Below, one piece after another: positions 1 through 11,961 of a DNA stretch of 64,000 bases. How positions within the stretch are numbered: position 1 is the first letter of the stretch; every line of letters begins with the position of its first letter. The stretch covers positions 248,001 through 312,000 of the forward strand of contig MU404059.1 of NCBI GenBank assembly GCA_022695795.1. The letters are read 5' to 3'. Source of the stretch: Biscogniauxia marginata. Taxonomy: Eukaryota > Ascomycota > Sordariomycetes > Xylariales > Xylariaceae. Under the pieces are notes generated by a model. That model was given only the letters and a program-made list of their open reading frames with translations. It was not told where the DNA came from and made no database searches. The position numbers and the translations under genes were made by a program.

Positions 1-1140
1 TCGGGCATCAGTATTCTGATATTAGTGTAAGAGAACCGGCCAGGTATCTATAGAGAAAATGAACACCCGAAAGTATAGGAATCGAGCATTGCCGCAAAGG
101 AAAAAGCAAGGGGAACATCTTAGCTTGAGACATCTAGCCTCTGCTAGACCAATTGGCGAGCTGCCACCAATTATGTTTCGCCTTGCCTCGCTACTAGCTT
201 TTGTACTACTGCCCATAGACCATTCCTTTTTCTTTCCCACCAGAAGGGTTATTTTGCTTTTCGATACAGAATCCGATTCGGTATCTCCAAGGCGCGGAAA
301 TGATGTAAATACGGTGGATAACGGGAATATTTCCAATGCCGCGATAGGCCGTACTAAGCATCCGGGCTCACTCGACGACTTCCAACCAAAGCCTTTGCAC
401 GACATCTGTCGGGGCTCCCGTGTGCGGTGGAAACTAGTCAGTGTTGTCAATGGGTAGCAAGTGTATGAGTATGATCACATTAGAAGCATGTAAAACTGCT
501 AACGACTGTAACGTGTGATTCCGGGGGTCAGGTATAGGCAGAGAGTTTTAGTATAGGTACAGGTCAGGTACACGACGCCTAGGAGATCAAAAGGGCTGTT
601 ATAATAGAAAATCCCCGACTGTTCAAGTAGCTGTGGTTCTAGGTCCTCACGAAATAACTACGTTGCTACTCCTACACATACTGAGTGTATCGTGACACCT
701 GGGGAGCCAATATGGGCCAATTAGTAAAAGGATTCTCGGTGGACATCGACCGGGGACAATTCTCTATTATTTGTGTTCACTGGAATGCAAAATATAATAT
801 TACGTGAACCTAGTCCTAGGGGTAGCTAGTCAGTTTTGTGTAATGTCACTTCCGCGGAGGTTATTCGCTGATTCCCGCGGAGAATTATTCACGAGTTCAA
901 TAAGCTTAGTACTGACCGGCTTGCACCTGAGCAATGCTTACATCTACGTGCGACATAATAAGATATAGTATGTAAAAACATTTCTCAGTCCCTCTACCTC
1001 TAGTTCTGACACGAGTGCTGAATAGGGCGTTATAGATATGTACTTTAATAACGGTATATTCCACCATTTTTTACTTTCCCCTATATGCCCTTCTTTTTCT
1101 TCTTTATATCTCTTTCTTCTCTTACGTCCATAGTAGTGCC
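1..1140. other. Left-edge stretch without a supported gene
   Basis: Both strands carry one overlapping open frame each near 20-460, but neither resembles a known family and neither has splice or start context that favours it. The rest is AT-rich with frequent stops in all frames. The last 150 bases are T/C-rich and lie directly before the amidoligase start codon, so they probably hold its promoter and 5' leader. Confidence 0.5.
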
Positions 1141-2553
1141 ATGAATAACTTACTAGAAGATTCCTTCGAACACATGGCCACCTTCGGTTTCGAGCTCGAG
1201 TTCCTGGCACTCTTTAAGGAGTATGGTACGTTAGAACCCTGGGTATTCAAAGAGGGTGAAGAGCCAAACCAAACTCGGAAGCTGTTTCCGGAAGAGCCCC
1301 GATACCTAGGCTATGTCGGGAGTGAGCATGAGTTGCACATGAAGAGACTTCACTATTTCGGCAAGCAGATCGCCGAGCTACTGACCGAAGCTGGCGTCGC
1401 GGTCAAATACCGCGAGAAAGGCCACCCGAATGACGACCGCGTATCGGGTCTCGAAGCCAATGATGCCAAGTTGGGCCATTTCAACGAGTTTTGCTACGAC
1501 GCGTACAAGACCGCCACCGTTGTTTCCGAGGAGACGATGATCTGGACAGACCCGGCAGTGAATGGGCGACGCATGTCAGTAAGACCCAACATCCAGCAAG
1601 GGTATTTCTGGTTAGGCTTCGAGATCGTCAGTCGAGCCTACCAATATCGAGATTTCGCGTCCGCGGAGGAAGACCTCGCAACCATTTGTAAAACTTTGCG
1701 ATCGAAATATATAATCAGTGTCAATGCGGGCAGGGAATCAGAGACGGACTCAAGTCGGTGTGCGACACACGTCCACTGGGGCTTGAGCGGGCAGCCGTAT
1801 GAGTTGCTGCACATCAAGCGTCTCCTCACCCTCTTGTGGGTGGCGGAAGAGGAGCTGATGGGCCTGCATGCAACATGTAGGCAGTCAATGTCTAAGTACG
1901 CCGCACTGCTTCGGAAGCAGACAAACATGGCGATGGACAAGACAGGTGCGCTCCCAGGCTGGTTCAACAACATTGACACGGGAACATCAGCATCATGGAG
2001 GGAAGAGATGGAGATGCACGTTCCACGCCTGGTCTGGGAGTCACTCCATAGGGGCAAGCCTAAAGTCCAATGGCTCTGGCGTGCGGACGGAGTGGAGGAC
2101 CTCGCCAGGCTCGTCGGCGAGAGCAAAGCGTCCCGCAAGGCAGCTGTAGGAATCACGGAGCTCCTGCCCGCAAACTTTAAGTTCGTCGGTAAGGTCCGGA
2201 AGAGCCGGCTCAACACCGTCGAATTCCGTCACATGCAGGGCTCGCTCTGCCCAGAGCTCGTTGTCGCCTGGATCGAAGTCACGGGTAAGATAGTGGAAAT
2301 ATGCAGTCGGTATTCGCCCGAGGATTTCAAGAATTTGCTTAAGGAGGTCATGTCATGTATTGCTGAGAAAGAATCGACTGCATATGACCTCCTAGGGGTA
2401 CTTGGCATTGGGGAGGGTTTGAGGAGCATATTCAAGGTGCATGACCAAAAAAGGTTAGACGAGGAGTCGGATTCAAATAGAAGGCTTTTCTTGCCGCCGT
2501 TAGATGGAAATCCCCATCAAGAGGCTCGTCGACTTTTACAATCACATATCTAG
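1141..2553 (+). CDS. Putative amidoligase (Amidoligase_2 family), intronless
   Basis: A 470-residue single-exon protein of the fungal amidoligase family, which has the carboxylate-amine ligase (glutamine synthetase/GCS-like) fold. Such enzymes join a carboxylate to an amine using ATP; the substrate of the fungal members is not known. Visible family marks: the N-terminal strand FGFELEFL (about residues 15-22), whose acidic residues face the metal/ATP site, the central THVHWGLSG (His 210 and His 212), and EFRHMQGSL (about 361-369). The helical stretch after residue 220 (RLLTLLWVAEEELMGL) is also typical. The ATG at 1141 is the first in frame, just upstream of the conserved core, and the length fits the family. 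The product is probably cytosolic, since no signal peptide or membrane helix is seen. In bacteria relatives work beside GATase or peptidase partners; here the gene stands alone, so its role is open. Confidence 0.85.
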   Translation: MNNLLEDSFEHMATFGFELEFLALFKEYGTLEPWVFKEGEEPNQTRKLFPEEPRYLGYVGSEHELHMKRLHYFGKQIAELLTEAGVAVKYREKGHPNDDRVSGLEANDAKLGHFNEFCYDAYKTATVVSEETMIWTDPAVNGRRMSVRPNIQQGYFWLGFEIVSRAYQYRDFASAEEDLATICKTLRSKYIISVNAGRESETDSSRCATHVHWGLSGQPYELLHIKRLLTLLWVAEEELMGLHATCRQSMSKYAALLRKQTNMAMDKTGALPGWFNNIDTGTSASWREEMEMHVPRLVWESLHRGKPKVQWLWRADGVEDLARLVGESKASRKAAVGITELLPANFKFVGKVRKSRLNTVEFRHMQGSLCPELVVAWIEVTGKIVEICSRYSPEDFKNLLKEVMSCIAEKESTAYDLLGVLGIGEGLRSIFKVHDQKRLDEESDSNRRLFLPPLDGNPHQEARRLLQSHI

Positions 2554-4151
2554 GTGTAGGAAGGCGCCCGAGCTTATAGCCATTTCAGGATTCAAGGTGT
2601 ACTAGAGTATATAGAATTATAAATAGAGGAGAATCTAGAAGAATGATATCACGGGTTATAATCCTGATGGAGAATCTTCTATAAGTACAATGCCCAACAA
2701 ACAAGCCGAAGAGGGAGATATAAAGTATACTTAGGTTTATGACGTGGGGGGCTATGTTCTATAATTTAGCCATTGGGATGCTTAGTGAAATAGCGATGTG
2801 CTTATTGCGCCCACGATCTTGAATATATCGCACCCAATGGATAGTATAGACGCAGAGAAAGACTGGACCAATACGCGGACACGGAGGCGACACCACAACA
2901 AGATATTTAGTATTGGCTACCTAATCTAGTAGGATTATACTGTCTAAGGCTAGGGAGTATGATAAGGCACTGACTAGTACAAATTTTCATGGACAGTAGC
3001 GAAAGAAGAGAACACCTTTGAATGTGACCTGCGCATGATAAAACCGGAAGAGGTAGTGGGCGAATTTATGTGGACGTCACATTCGAAAGTGGACAAGCCA
3101 CGCTGGTACAGGTACAACGTTATAGCCTCGTCGGACATGAGAAAAATAGTACACCACCTTGATGATAGTAGTAACCCTAGGGATAGTTGATAAGACGTGT
3201 AGCCATGCAGCAAGTGAACAACGCATCGTCGACCTGGGCTACACAATGCAGTCATCCTCGTACAAAGGCCTAGGCCTAGGCCTTAGCTGCAAACGGTAAA
3301 AGTAGCTATAGTATTGATACCAGTAAGAAGCTACTTGGTCAAGCTCTCTCTTCAAAAAGGATCGTCATATTCCGAGCAGAGAATTGCCGTTCCTTCTTCT
3401 TATAGTTGTTTTTGTATTTGGAAAATCCAGGCAACGGGCATGTGCCAGAAACTCTTAGCCTTAACATAAGAGGTACTTTAGACTAATGGCGGAAAGACGT
3501 TTTTAATCAGACTGCTGGTTGATCAAGTAGTGGCCGGACAATATTCACGGGTGATCGGGTTATAGTTCTCGTGAAGTTGAGAAGTTGAAGCTTGCTGCTC
3601 GTTCAAATCTATGACCGCCGTATCTTAGTTGGCACCACCCAATCACTAATCACAAGGGTAATCGCATGCCAGACCAAGACGAAAGGCTACCTAAGGCAGC
3701 GCCGTCAGGCTGAAGTTGATTGATATTGATGCAGGCACCGGCAAATGTGCGACGTTGTACGATACCTCACACCTGGTAATCAAGTCATATGTACAGGAAT
3801 GACCCCATAAACAAGACTAAATTGGTTGCAGCTAGGGTATAAAAGGTACATAGTGTGCGTGCCTCACGGCTCTAAGTAGACCTCGTCCATGATGATTTCT
3901 GCCTATCGCAAGGTGTTCTCATGCTTCACGTACCCAAGCTTTTCAGCCCATCAACATTTGGCGACGGCCCCGGAGCAGTCAAGAAGCCATGTCTATCGTA
4001 GTTAATTAGCTCCCGCAATAAAGTCTTGAATGGCATAGTGGATGCATCCTCTTGTCCTGCTCCTAAGGTCGAATCCGGCCTGTCAGTCGCAGGCATGATA
4101 TCCTGAGCTCCTATTGGCCTATCCCTGGATATAGACGAAGATGCCGAGACT
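2554..4151. other. Gene-free stretch
   Basis: Only short, unsupported open frames are present. A small tandem GGCCTA run occurs near 3267-3286. A minus-strand frame at 3926-4279 is antisense to the hypothetical ORF that follows and was not accepted. Confidence 0.4.
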
Positions 4152-4655
4152 ATGACAACTATAGTGCGCGAGGTAGATACCAGCTCTATCAGCTCAACGG
4201 AATCTTTCCCAAACCAAATCTGCCAAGGCTCCCGTAACTTGAACCGGATATCGTCGTTCGAGCAGGGGGAACTCGCCAACCTTCACGCCGAGGTTATTCG
4301 AGACTACGAGACCAAACACAGCAAAAGGAAGGGCAAATCACATGCCCAGGACTTTGCTAACCGTGCATTCAACCTGCTAGCGGATGTCTACAATAAGCTC
4401 CAGCACTTGATGGAGGGTAAGATCAAGGCGACCAATAGGACTCCATTCCGTCGGCGGGAGTGGCAGGTAGTGGTACTCAAGAAAGGCGTGTTTCAGATTA
4501 TGGAGCTCTTGCCAGAGCGTAGGAAGAAGGGCATGTCCCGACGAAAGCGCTCTCCCGCAATGCGAAAATGGTTCGTTGTCCTCCGGGGTGAGGGGATCAA
4601 GTCGACTAAAGAGGGAGGATGGAAGACGTTTAACCGCCCCACTGACCCGTGGTAG
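4152..4655 (+). CDS. Hypothetical protein, basic, 167 aa
   Basis: I do not recognise a family. The frame encodes 167 residues with a Ser/Thr-rich N-terminus, a middle helical part (FANRAFNLLADVYNKLQHLM, about 76-95) and a strongly basic second half (for example ERRKKGMSRRKRS). The ATG has an A at -3. An in-frame TGA lies about 50 bases upstream, so if the gene is real it starts here or has an undetected upstream exon. There are no membrane segments. A minus-strand frame of 117 codons overlaps its start and looks like a shadow. Composition is close to the flanking non-coding DNA, so this may be a chance ORF or a relic. Confidence 0.3.
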   Translation: MTTIVREVDTSSISSTESFPNQICQGSRNLNRISSFEQGELANLHAEVIRDYETKHSKRKGKSHAQDFANRAFNLLADVYNKLQHLMEGKIKATNRTPFRRREWQVVVLKKGVFQIMELLPERRKKGMSRRKRSPAMRKWFVVLRGEGIKSTKEGGWKTFNRPTDPW

Positions 4656-6782
4656 AGAATTGCCGCACACAAGAAGAGGAGGGAGGCAAAACAGCAGAAT
4701 GGGGGTATTTGGAAAAGATCAACAAAAGGCACACCTAACTTGCTCGTGATGCAGATGATGCTCAAGTGATGGTTACAGCGCGGGATTTGCTCAGGCGTAC
4801 CGCATACATAGCTCGGTTTGATGCCTACCCCAGAACGGTAGAGGTTGGAAGATGACCAATTTTATGGGATTAATGAGGAAGAAAGCGTATAAGACTACTG
4901 GAACGGTATTGTCAAAAAATGGGATGCGGGAGACTAGTGGTGATCACGCCAGGCATGTTAATCGCGGTAGGGCGAGGCTCAAGGACAGCGGTAATATATA
5001 TTCACCAACAGGGATGATCTGTAGCAAGAATGATGTGTTCCAATCTAGAAGGACGAATAAATTAGGGTAACATTGCAAGCGCATCATTGCCGACCATCGA
5101 CTGTATTCTATACATAGATACATCTGTACTATAGGTAGCTCTAGATTGTAATGTAACCTGGTTCTCCGAATAACGTCATGGCGATGTCGAGACTGTTGCC
5201 TCTCTGTCAGGAAGGATGGCATCGGATGGTATGACCGATGCGGTTGTGGCTCGTGACACAGATAGAGTTGCCATGTGCATGACCATGTGCATGAGGTGAT
5301 GTTTTGTTTTATGCTGTTGAAAATTCAAGTTTGTGTTTCTGTCTGTCTTGCTAATTAATACTTGGCGATCTTGAATAGAACATGAAGGGTTGCGCGGTCA
5401 GGTACCGATAAGGCGCATATGCTTATCGACATGGAGGTATGGAGGAGTTGCGGGTAGTACGTACCGCGTAACTACCTGTAAGCACCTAATCTTATTGGTA
5501 CGGGATGGACCGTATTGGGGCGTGACTCGAAAGAGAAACAACGCGGAAAAGACTATTTCATTAGCGTATTAATCTAGGCACACTTACACTAATAAAGTCC
5601 GCTCCTAAAATTTTTGATATTATTCACCTGCACTAGGAGGTAGTCGACAACTTCCATCTTTTTTACCATGACTAATAACTATGTATAACTAGTATCTACA
5701 TGTACCCACGTCTACTCGTATATACTACCTAGTTAGATCTTGCTAGGTAATCACTAGCGTCCATTTAAAACGCCCCCAGATCTTGTCTACCACCTACCTT
5801 CAGATTCGTCGAACTTGGGCTCTGCCCGTTCGCCCAATTTCTGACTTTATCCTACCCCTGGCCCTAATCCTACCCAGTCTCTACCGTGTCCCGCTAGACA
5901 TCTGCATCCGACCAACCAGGATAACAGCCGGTCAAGACCACAGACAAACCGAGTCGACGGAATGCATTGAAGTATCGTCATAGGTGCTCGTGCTCCTGCA
6001 AGTCAGGCGAACCAGACAGCGAAGGCGGTCGAATACGGGGATCCCCGACCATGTTTTGCTGTTAGTTTACAGAGCAAGTGCCAGCGATAGTAGTGTAGAC
6101 CAAATTACATATACATAATGCCCGAGAGTCCAGACGACTCGAGTCGATCCCAACTGCTAATAGTAAGTATCGGAGTAGGGGACCACGGAAAAGTGGAGAC
6201 GGGTACCTTTACACTAAGGTAGCGCCCTCTGCCCTTCGCCTTTCTCTTCCGAATAACATTCGAATGCGTCCTGCCTTACTTAATTCACACCGTCTTGTAC
6301 CCCGTCTCGTCCCGTCTCGTCCAGCTGAAGCCTCGTTTCGGCCACTCCTTCGAATTCCTCCTTCGCCTGACTCGGGTAAAAATACACACATACATAAACA
6401 AAAAGGAGTCAGGAAGACAACTGATGATTAGTTGCCAGACACGACCTGACCGTCGACAATAGGAGAAGCCTATTACCTTCCTTCTGCGCCCACACTCCTT
6501 CTACTTCGCCAGCTTTGTTTCCCCCCCGTGACCTGTCATTACCTGTTTTACCTACCTTAGGTGTCTCTTACTGTCTCTAATACTATCGCTTAAGTCGACC
6601 CGTCTTATCTAGAGCGTTCCCGTTGTTCGTCCTTGTCGATGGTTGCTGCTACTGCGTCTGCGTCTGCTTCCGCTTCCGCATTCGTTTCGCCCCGCCTGGG
6701 TTGTTCGTGAAACCAACAAAACAAAACAAGCCCTGCAACCAACCATCGCCTTTTGCATCCAACGGCATTTACCATTACTACG
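4656..6782. other. Gene-free stretch including F-box/WD40 5' leader
   Basis: No family-like reading frame is visible. The last 600 bases are C/T-rich with repeated short pyrimidine runs, as expected for the promoter and leader of the F-box/WD40 gene that starts at 6783. Confidence 0.45.
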
Positions 6783-8941
6783 ATGGTGACTTCAACCGCC
6801 GAGGGCCCTCTCCGAACCTTGCCCATAGCCGATGTGTACTACGGCCCGTCGACCTCGAGTGCTAGTTCCTACTCACACGACACTGGAATGGAACCCGGCG
6901 ACCAACAAGACGAAGCCCCCAGACCAACACCCGCGAATCCATTCCGAAGAAACCGTAGCATAAGCACGTCCCTACCATGGCGACGCCGACCGAAATCGCT
7001 TTTCCTCACCGAACTGCCTTCCGCCGAGGAGCACCACGATGTAAACAACGAGTCGCCCCGGTCCGCCACGTCGCTCAAAGGCAAGTTGAGGCGCGCGTCC
7101 TTGACCCTGATGAAGGGCTTCGGTCGCGATCGCCGGTCTTCAGAGCCGAATGTTGATGCCCACGAGTGCCGTCCGACGACTGCCCACTCGGCCTGGAACA
7201 GACTGCGACAGGCTGCTAGCTTCCGGCACACGAGGACGTCGCATGGCGAGCGCGCTGGCTTGGAGACCATCTACTCGCCTCTCAGGTCCGAGTTCCCGGA
7301 TCTCCCCGTGCCTGGAAGGGGTCTTGCACCCCCGGTTATCCCCCGCAACACCGGCGCTGCTGCCAAAGCCTCTGCTGCGATGCAAAACGAATACCTGGCT
7401 TTTACCCGCCAGCAACAGGAGTGGCTCTCGACCGAAGAGCTGAACGATCGCGAAAGCGGTATCGGCATCACCTTCACCGTGACTGACTCCCAAAGTAGCG
7501 CCTCTGTGGACCAAGAATCTTCGGTTGTTCGAGTCGACTTTATTGCTCAACTCCCCCTGGAACTTGCGGTCCACGTCCTCGCGCATTTGGACGCTGCCCA
7601 GCTTGGAGTCGCTAGCCGGGTATCTAAGCTCTGGTATCAAGTTACTCGGGATCAGCATATATGGCGAGAGTCATTTTTAAGGGAGAAGACTCATACGTAT
7701 GCCACAACTCTTCCTATCCAGCCGGGAACGGGTTGTGGTATACCCTCGATTCGCCCTGGGAACGACTGGCAGAAGATATATAGAGCACGCCAGGAACTCG
7801 ATAGACGGTGGAAGATTGGGAAGCAGGCACGCGCCGTGTATTTGAATGGCCATTTAGACAGTATTTACTGTTTGCAATTCGATGAGTATGTTCCCTACCT
7901 ACCTACTTATACCCAAATGTCTCGATTCATGACTAATTTTATCTTAGAAACAAGATCATCACCGGCTCCCGGGACAAGACCATTCGAATCTGGGACATGC
8001 AAACTTTCCATTGTCGCCTTGTCATTGGACCACCAGAAGTTGTCAACGAGAGTTCGATTCTTTTCGACCCTAATGGCAAGCCCACACACTACGCCTCGCT
8101 CCCCGATAATGAACGCATGAACCCATCCGTGCCCGTCACCGTCTCATTCCCCGTTCACCACAAGGCCTCTATCCTTTGTCTACAGTATGACGACGATATC
8201 CTTGTGACCGGCTCTTCGGATTCTAGCTGTATTATCTACAGTGTCAAATCGGGCTACCGGCCTATTCGACGACTCCAGCGCCACACCGCCGCCGTTCTCG
8301 ACTTGGCCTTTGACGATAAGCACATTGTGACCTGCTCTAAAGATATTAGCATTTGTGTATGGGATCGTGAGACGGGCACTCTTCTCAAACAAATGAGGGG
8401 CCATACTGGACCTGTTAACTCGGTGCAATTACGTGGAAACACTATAGTTTCTTGTTCTGGAGACTTCCGTGTGAAGCTGTGGAACATCGACAGTGGAAAA
8501 GCCGTCCGTGAATTTGCAGGTCATACTAAGGGTCTTGCTTGCAGTCAGTTTTCCGAAGACGGCCGTTACATCGCATCTGCCGGGAGTGATAAGGTGATTC
8601 GCATTTGGGATGCCAATACGGGCGAGTGCATTCGCGAGATGCAGGCTCACGAGAGTTTGGTGCGTAGCTTGCACATCGACAGCATCAGCGGGCGCCTCAT
8701 CAGTGGTAGCTACGATACCGACATCAAAGTCTTCGACATGGAAAGCGGAGAGCAGCTTTTAGATTTTCCTCGCTGGCATGCAAGCTGGGTTCTGAGTGCC
8801 AAGAGTGACTACAGACGCATCATCAGCACTGGACAGGACCCCAAGATCCTCATCATGGACTTTGGAGCTGACGTCCCGGACATCGGTATGCTTGAAAGCG
8901 CCCGAAAGTACGAGACATGCTGCGAAGCGGGTTTCATATAG
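6783..8941 (+). CDS. F-box and WD40-repeat protein (SCF substrate adaptor)
   Basis: Two exons, 6783-7885 and 7948-8941, joined over a 62-nt intron (GTATGT...CTTAG with a CTAAT branch site). They give 698 residues. The join restores the first WD repeat (DENKIITGSRDKTIRIWD). The ATG at 6783 has A at -3 and G at +4; the open frame upstream has no other ATG. The N-terminal 250 residues are low-complexity and Ser/Arg-rich. An F-box follows at about 253-298 (AQLPLELAVHVLAHL then VSKLWY), and seven WD40 repeats fill about 355-690. Proteins of this layout bind Skp1 through the F-box and recruit phosphorylated substrates to the SCF ubiquitin ligase through the propeller. Relatives include Met30/Scon-2, Cdc4 and Neurospora FWD-1. 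I cannot tell which one this matches, so no symbol is given. Confidence 0.9.
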
Positions 8942-11031
8942 TCGAGGCGCTCGGGATGTGTTTGGCTTATTAATACCTACCTAATGACGGCCAAATCAAT
9001 TACGAGCCCTGGTCTCCGGAAGACCTCACTGCCCCTGCTGCACATAATATCGGCTGTCACCTTATGCAGGTCCGTCCGGGGGTCCATTACGAATCTTCTT
9101 AATTTCAAAACAATGTGCTAGTAATACAATTAGAGCTCTTCGGTTCAGGGGGTTTAAGGCTGGCAGGGCGCAAGCAGACCGAGGAACAACAGTTCTCTAT
9201 TTTAATCCCTTTTCGTTTTCTTTTTTTTCTCTTTCTCCTTTTCAAATGACGCCGCATGCCAATTCGCCATACATACGTACATAACACGACGTTGGAGAGG
9301 GACCCAGGCCCTTCCTAAAGGGTAAACTTGATTCGAAAAAAAGAAAATCCCTTTGTCTTCAAACTTGTTTTGACTGGCTTTTGTCCAGACTTCCCTTTTA
9401 AAGCCTCTTGCATCTTTTGGCGGAGCCTGAAATTAGGGGGGATGAGAGGTTGTGTAAAAGAAAAAGAAATCAGGCGGAATCAGGAGTTTGAGACCATTAC
9501 TTGCATTTTTAACTTTTTTTCTTCCCTTCGTGTTTTCTCCTTTTTTATTCCTTTACTTATTTTATTTGCATTGGGAGAGCGCTTGTGTATTCTTTTTTTT
9601 TTTTCTTTCCAAAACTTTTTAAGAGTCTTCGTTCACTCTTTTTTTTCTTTGCGCACCTTAATAAGAAGAAAAAAAGACCTTGCATATAGAAGAATCCAAC
9701 GGGCTGATGTAGTAGTGGTTAGAATTCAGTTTGGTACCTGCTACATTGCCTAGATATATAAAACTAGAATATTTTCTGCGTTAACACTAAGAGAAAAGAA
9801 ATTATGATTGAATCATTTATAACTACCTAATGTAGAGAATAGCCGGCTATGTGTTCTGTCTTTAATATATTGGGATTATGAGGGGTTGGGCTTGCTTTGC
9901 TCTGGGAGGGCTCTTCCACTTGGATCTTTTTTTCTTTTTTTTTTGTTTGCTGTCTAGTACGGTCATTAGGTACTTGTTTGCCATTCCTGGACTATTATGC
10001 ATCATATGTAGCGAGTTACACTTACACAGATAGATGTCAAGCAACAAGCTACATAGATTACTCGATACGTAGTACAGGCGAACCCCCCCTAAAATCGGGT
10101 TGGTGTTAGTTCCCGTTTCCGAGTCCTCCGCGCGCCACTCTCGCCACCAGATTCCTGAGAGTCCTCGAAGTGTTCACCGCTGGGGTACCTACCTAGGTAC
10201 TTCTTTATCACTTGACGTCTGGCAGTGTTTGAGAGTCCTCCGCAGACCACTGGTTTTCTTCTCCTTATTATTATCTTCTTCATCCTTACGCGTTGTCCTC
10301 GTCTCTAGCCTCCTCAGCACTGGATTAATCGTTATGGTTTTCAGCTTTATTATTCCTAGGTAGCGAAACTCATCGAGTATGATTTTCAAAAACTCTTTCT
10401 ACTTTAAGGTGATGTTCCCCGAGAGTATTACTCATAAGTGATGATTCTCTCTCTCTTTCGGCAGATGTTACCTTTGACGTAACTTCGGCATGATCGCCTC
10501 GTCCCGCACTTGCTCTGCAAACTTGACACCCATCTTATCCTCCTATATTTCGTAGAATGAGCCCTTTAGCTTCAAGGCCGTCCAGCCCACCTAACCGATT
10601 TTTGTTGACCGATTTGGATATTGATTCTTTCTTCTTTTTTTTTTTTTTTTTTTTTTTTTCTTAGTGAGAACTCTAAGCTTAGTATAAAACGTTTCGTATC
10701 GGGATCTTAATCAATATGCGTTTCGAGATATGAAGAAGAGAATCCTGTGAGGTAACTAGATACCTGATAATGGGGATGCTAACATATCGATTTCAGGGGG
10801 TGTATTTGTACGATTGCTGAAGCAACATGTGACCTATTACCCATTATATTAGTCACATATTATCGGTAGAGAGCTTTCTTCACAAAGCCTGGTGCAAAGG
10901 CACAGTCTGTTCGTGTACAGTATAATCTCCTTCACGCCTTCTATATCCGATATGGACTGCCAGCCCCCCGACATTACCATCACCATATCGCTATTCTCAT
11001 CTCTATTCTAGAGGCCCTGTAGCCACCGGCT
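8942..11031. other. Gene-free, T-rich stretch
   Basis: No supported gene. The region between about 9190 and 9970 is unusually T- and pyrimidine-rich on the plus strand, and open frames there are Phe/Leu/Arg-biased artefacts of that composition. The stretch also holds the palindromic ACCTACCTAGGTAC near 10187-10200 and the long poly-T run listed separately. Its first part should contain the 3' UTR of the F-box/WD40 gene. Confidence 0.45.
10635..10659. repeat. Poly-T homopolymer, 25 nt
   Basis: An uninterrupted run of 25 T in a T-rich intergenic stretch. It may be a slippage-prone microsatellite or a transcription-related poly(dA:dT) tract. Confidence 0.8.
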
Positions 11032-11961
11032 CTATCGAGCTGTCTCGTAAAATGATCTCGCCGAGATTCCATAGGCACCTTCGTTACGACAATCATCGTT
11101 GCCATAGCCAGACATGCCCTGATCTATATCTGCACATGCGTGCTTGACAATATCGGCCACAACCCCTAAAACCTGCTAACCCGGAAATTCTCGTCTTGTC
11201 GAAAGGACTCGGCAACCGGACCTCGTCTTGTAAATCACGGGACCCTGGCCTGGCGATGAATTCACCTCGGGCTCCATGAGCTTTTTAACTAGTTAGCCTT
11301 TTTTTGGCTATCAAGAGGAAAGAAGGGAGGGGGAAAACAATAACTTACCGGCGAAGATAAAGCCGGCCATCGATGTGATCACCGGGGCTAGGTCAAGTTC
11401 TAACAGGCGGAAGAAGGCGTTTCTGTCAGGGAAGCCATACGCGCACCAGGCCTGGACTGCTTGGAGCGCCGGGAACGCGAGATCCAGCTCGTCCGAGAGG
11501 CCCCGCAATCTGAACTCGTCTAAAAGAAGTCTCAACCTGCGGAGCGTATCCACGCCGTCATTGAGATTACGCACGTCGCGCCGCGACAAGGCCCATCTGG
11601 CGTCGTTGTCCCTATCCCACCTAGCCAGGAAATTGCCCACGGCCGCCGTCTCCCACTCGGGGTGCAACATGAGGTGCGGCTTCATCCACACCGCCTCATC
11701 GAACATGCGCCTTGCCTTGATGATCGCGAGGTCCCGGAACCCTGCGTGCGCCTTGGCGATGTCGGCGGCCACTCTCCCCGCGACGCATCGCTCGATCTTT
11801 TCTCGCCTTCCGATACAAACGCCGTGGAGTAAACGCGCTGCCGCGGCGAGCGAGTCCACGGACTCGAAGTCGGGGAGCTGCAGGAAAATTTCCTCCCAGA
11901 TCTCAACGGGAAAGCGCTCGCACGCGCTTTGGGCGGCGCGGGTGGGAGCGGGATGACTCAT
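11032..11961 (-). CDS. F-box domain protein with spliced 3' exon
   Basis: The first exon (11349-11961) encodes 204 residues that begin with an F-box (about 15-60: ERFPVEIWEEIFLQLPDF and a downstream RLLHGVC). A long helical region with no known name follows. The frame runs into a good donor (GTAAG at 11348). I propose an intron 11166-11348 (183 nt) and a last exon 11032-11165, because this join keeps phase and gives a sensible C-terminus (FIFAGVVADIVKHACADID...). The total is 248 residues. A two-intron model with a tiny 15-nt exon near 11280 gives the same final frame and cannot be excluded. F-box proteins of this small fungal type often carry no recognisable substrate domain. The gene is one of three F-box genes in the window. 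Confidence 0.65.

Noticed and set aside
22..457. Overlapping open frames on both strands at the left edge
   Set aside because: Neither translation resembles a family, and they are mirror frames of each other; no start or splice context favours one.
6753..6782. Upstream extension of the F-box/WD40 frame
   Set aside because: The extension has no ATG; the ATG at 6783 has strong start context.
9690..9765. tRNA-like phrase (GATGTAGTAGTGGTTAGAATTC) resembling an A box
   Set aside because: No B box (GGTTCGAATCC type) and no closing acceptor stem follow at the right distance.
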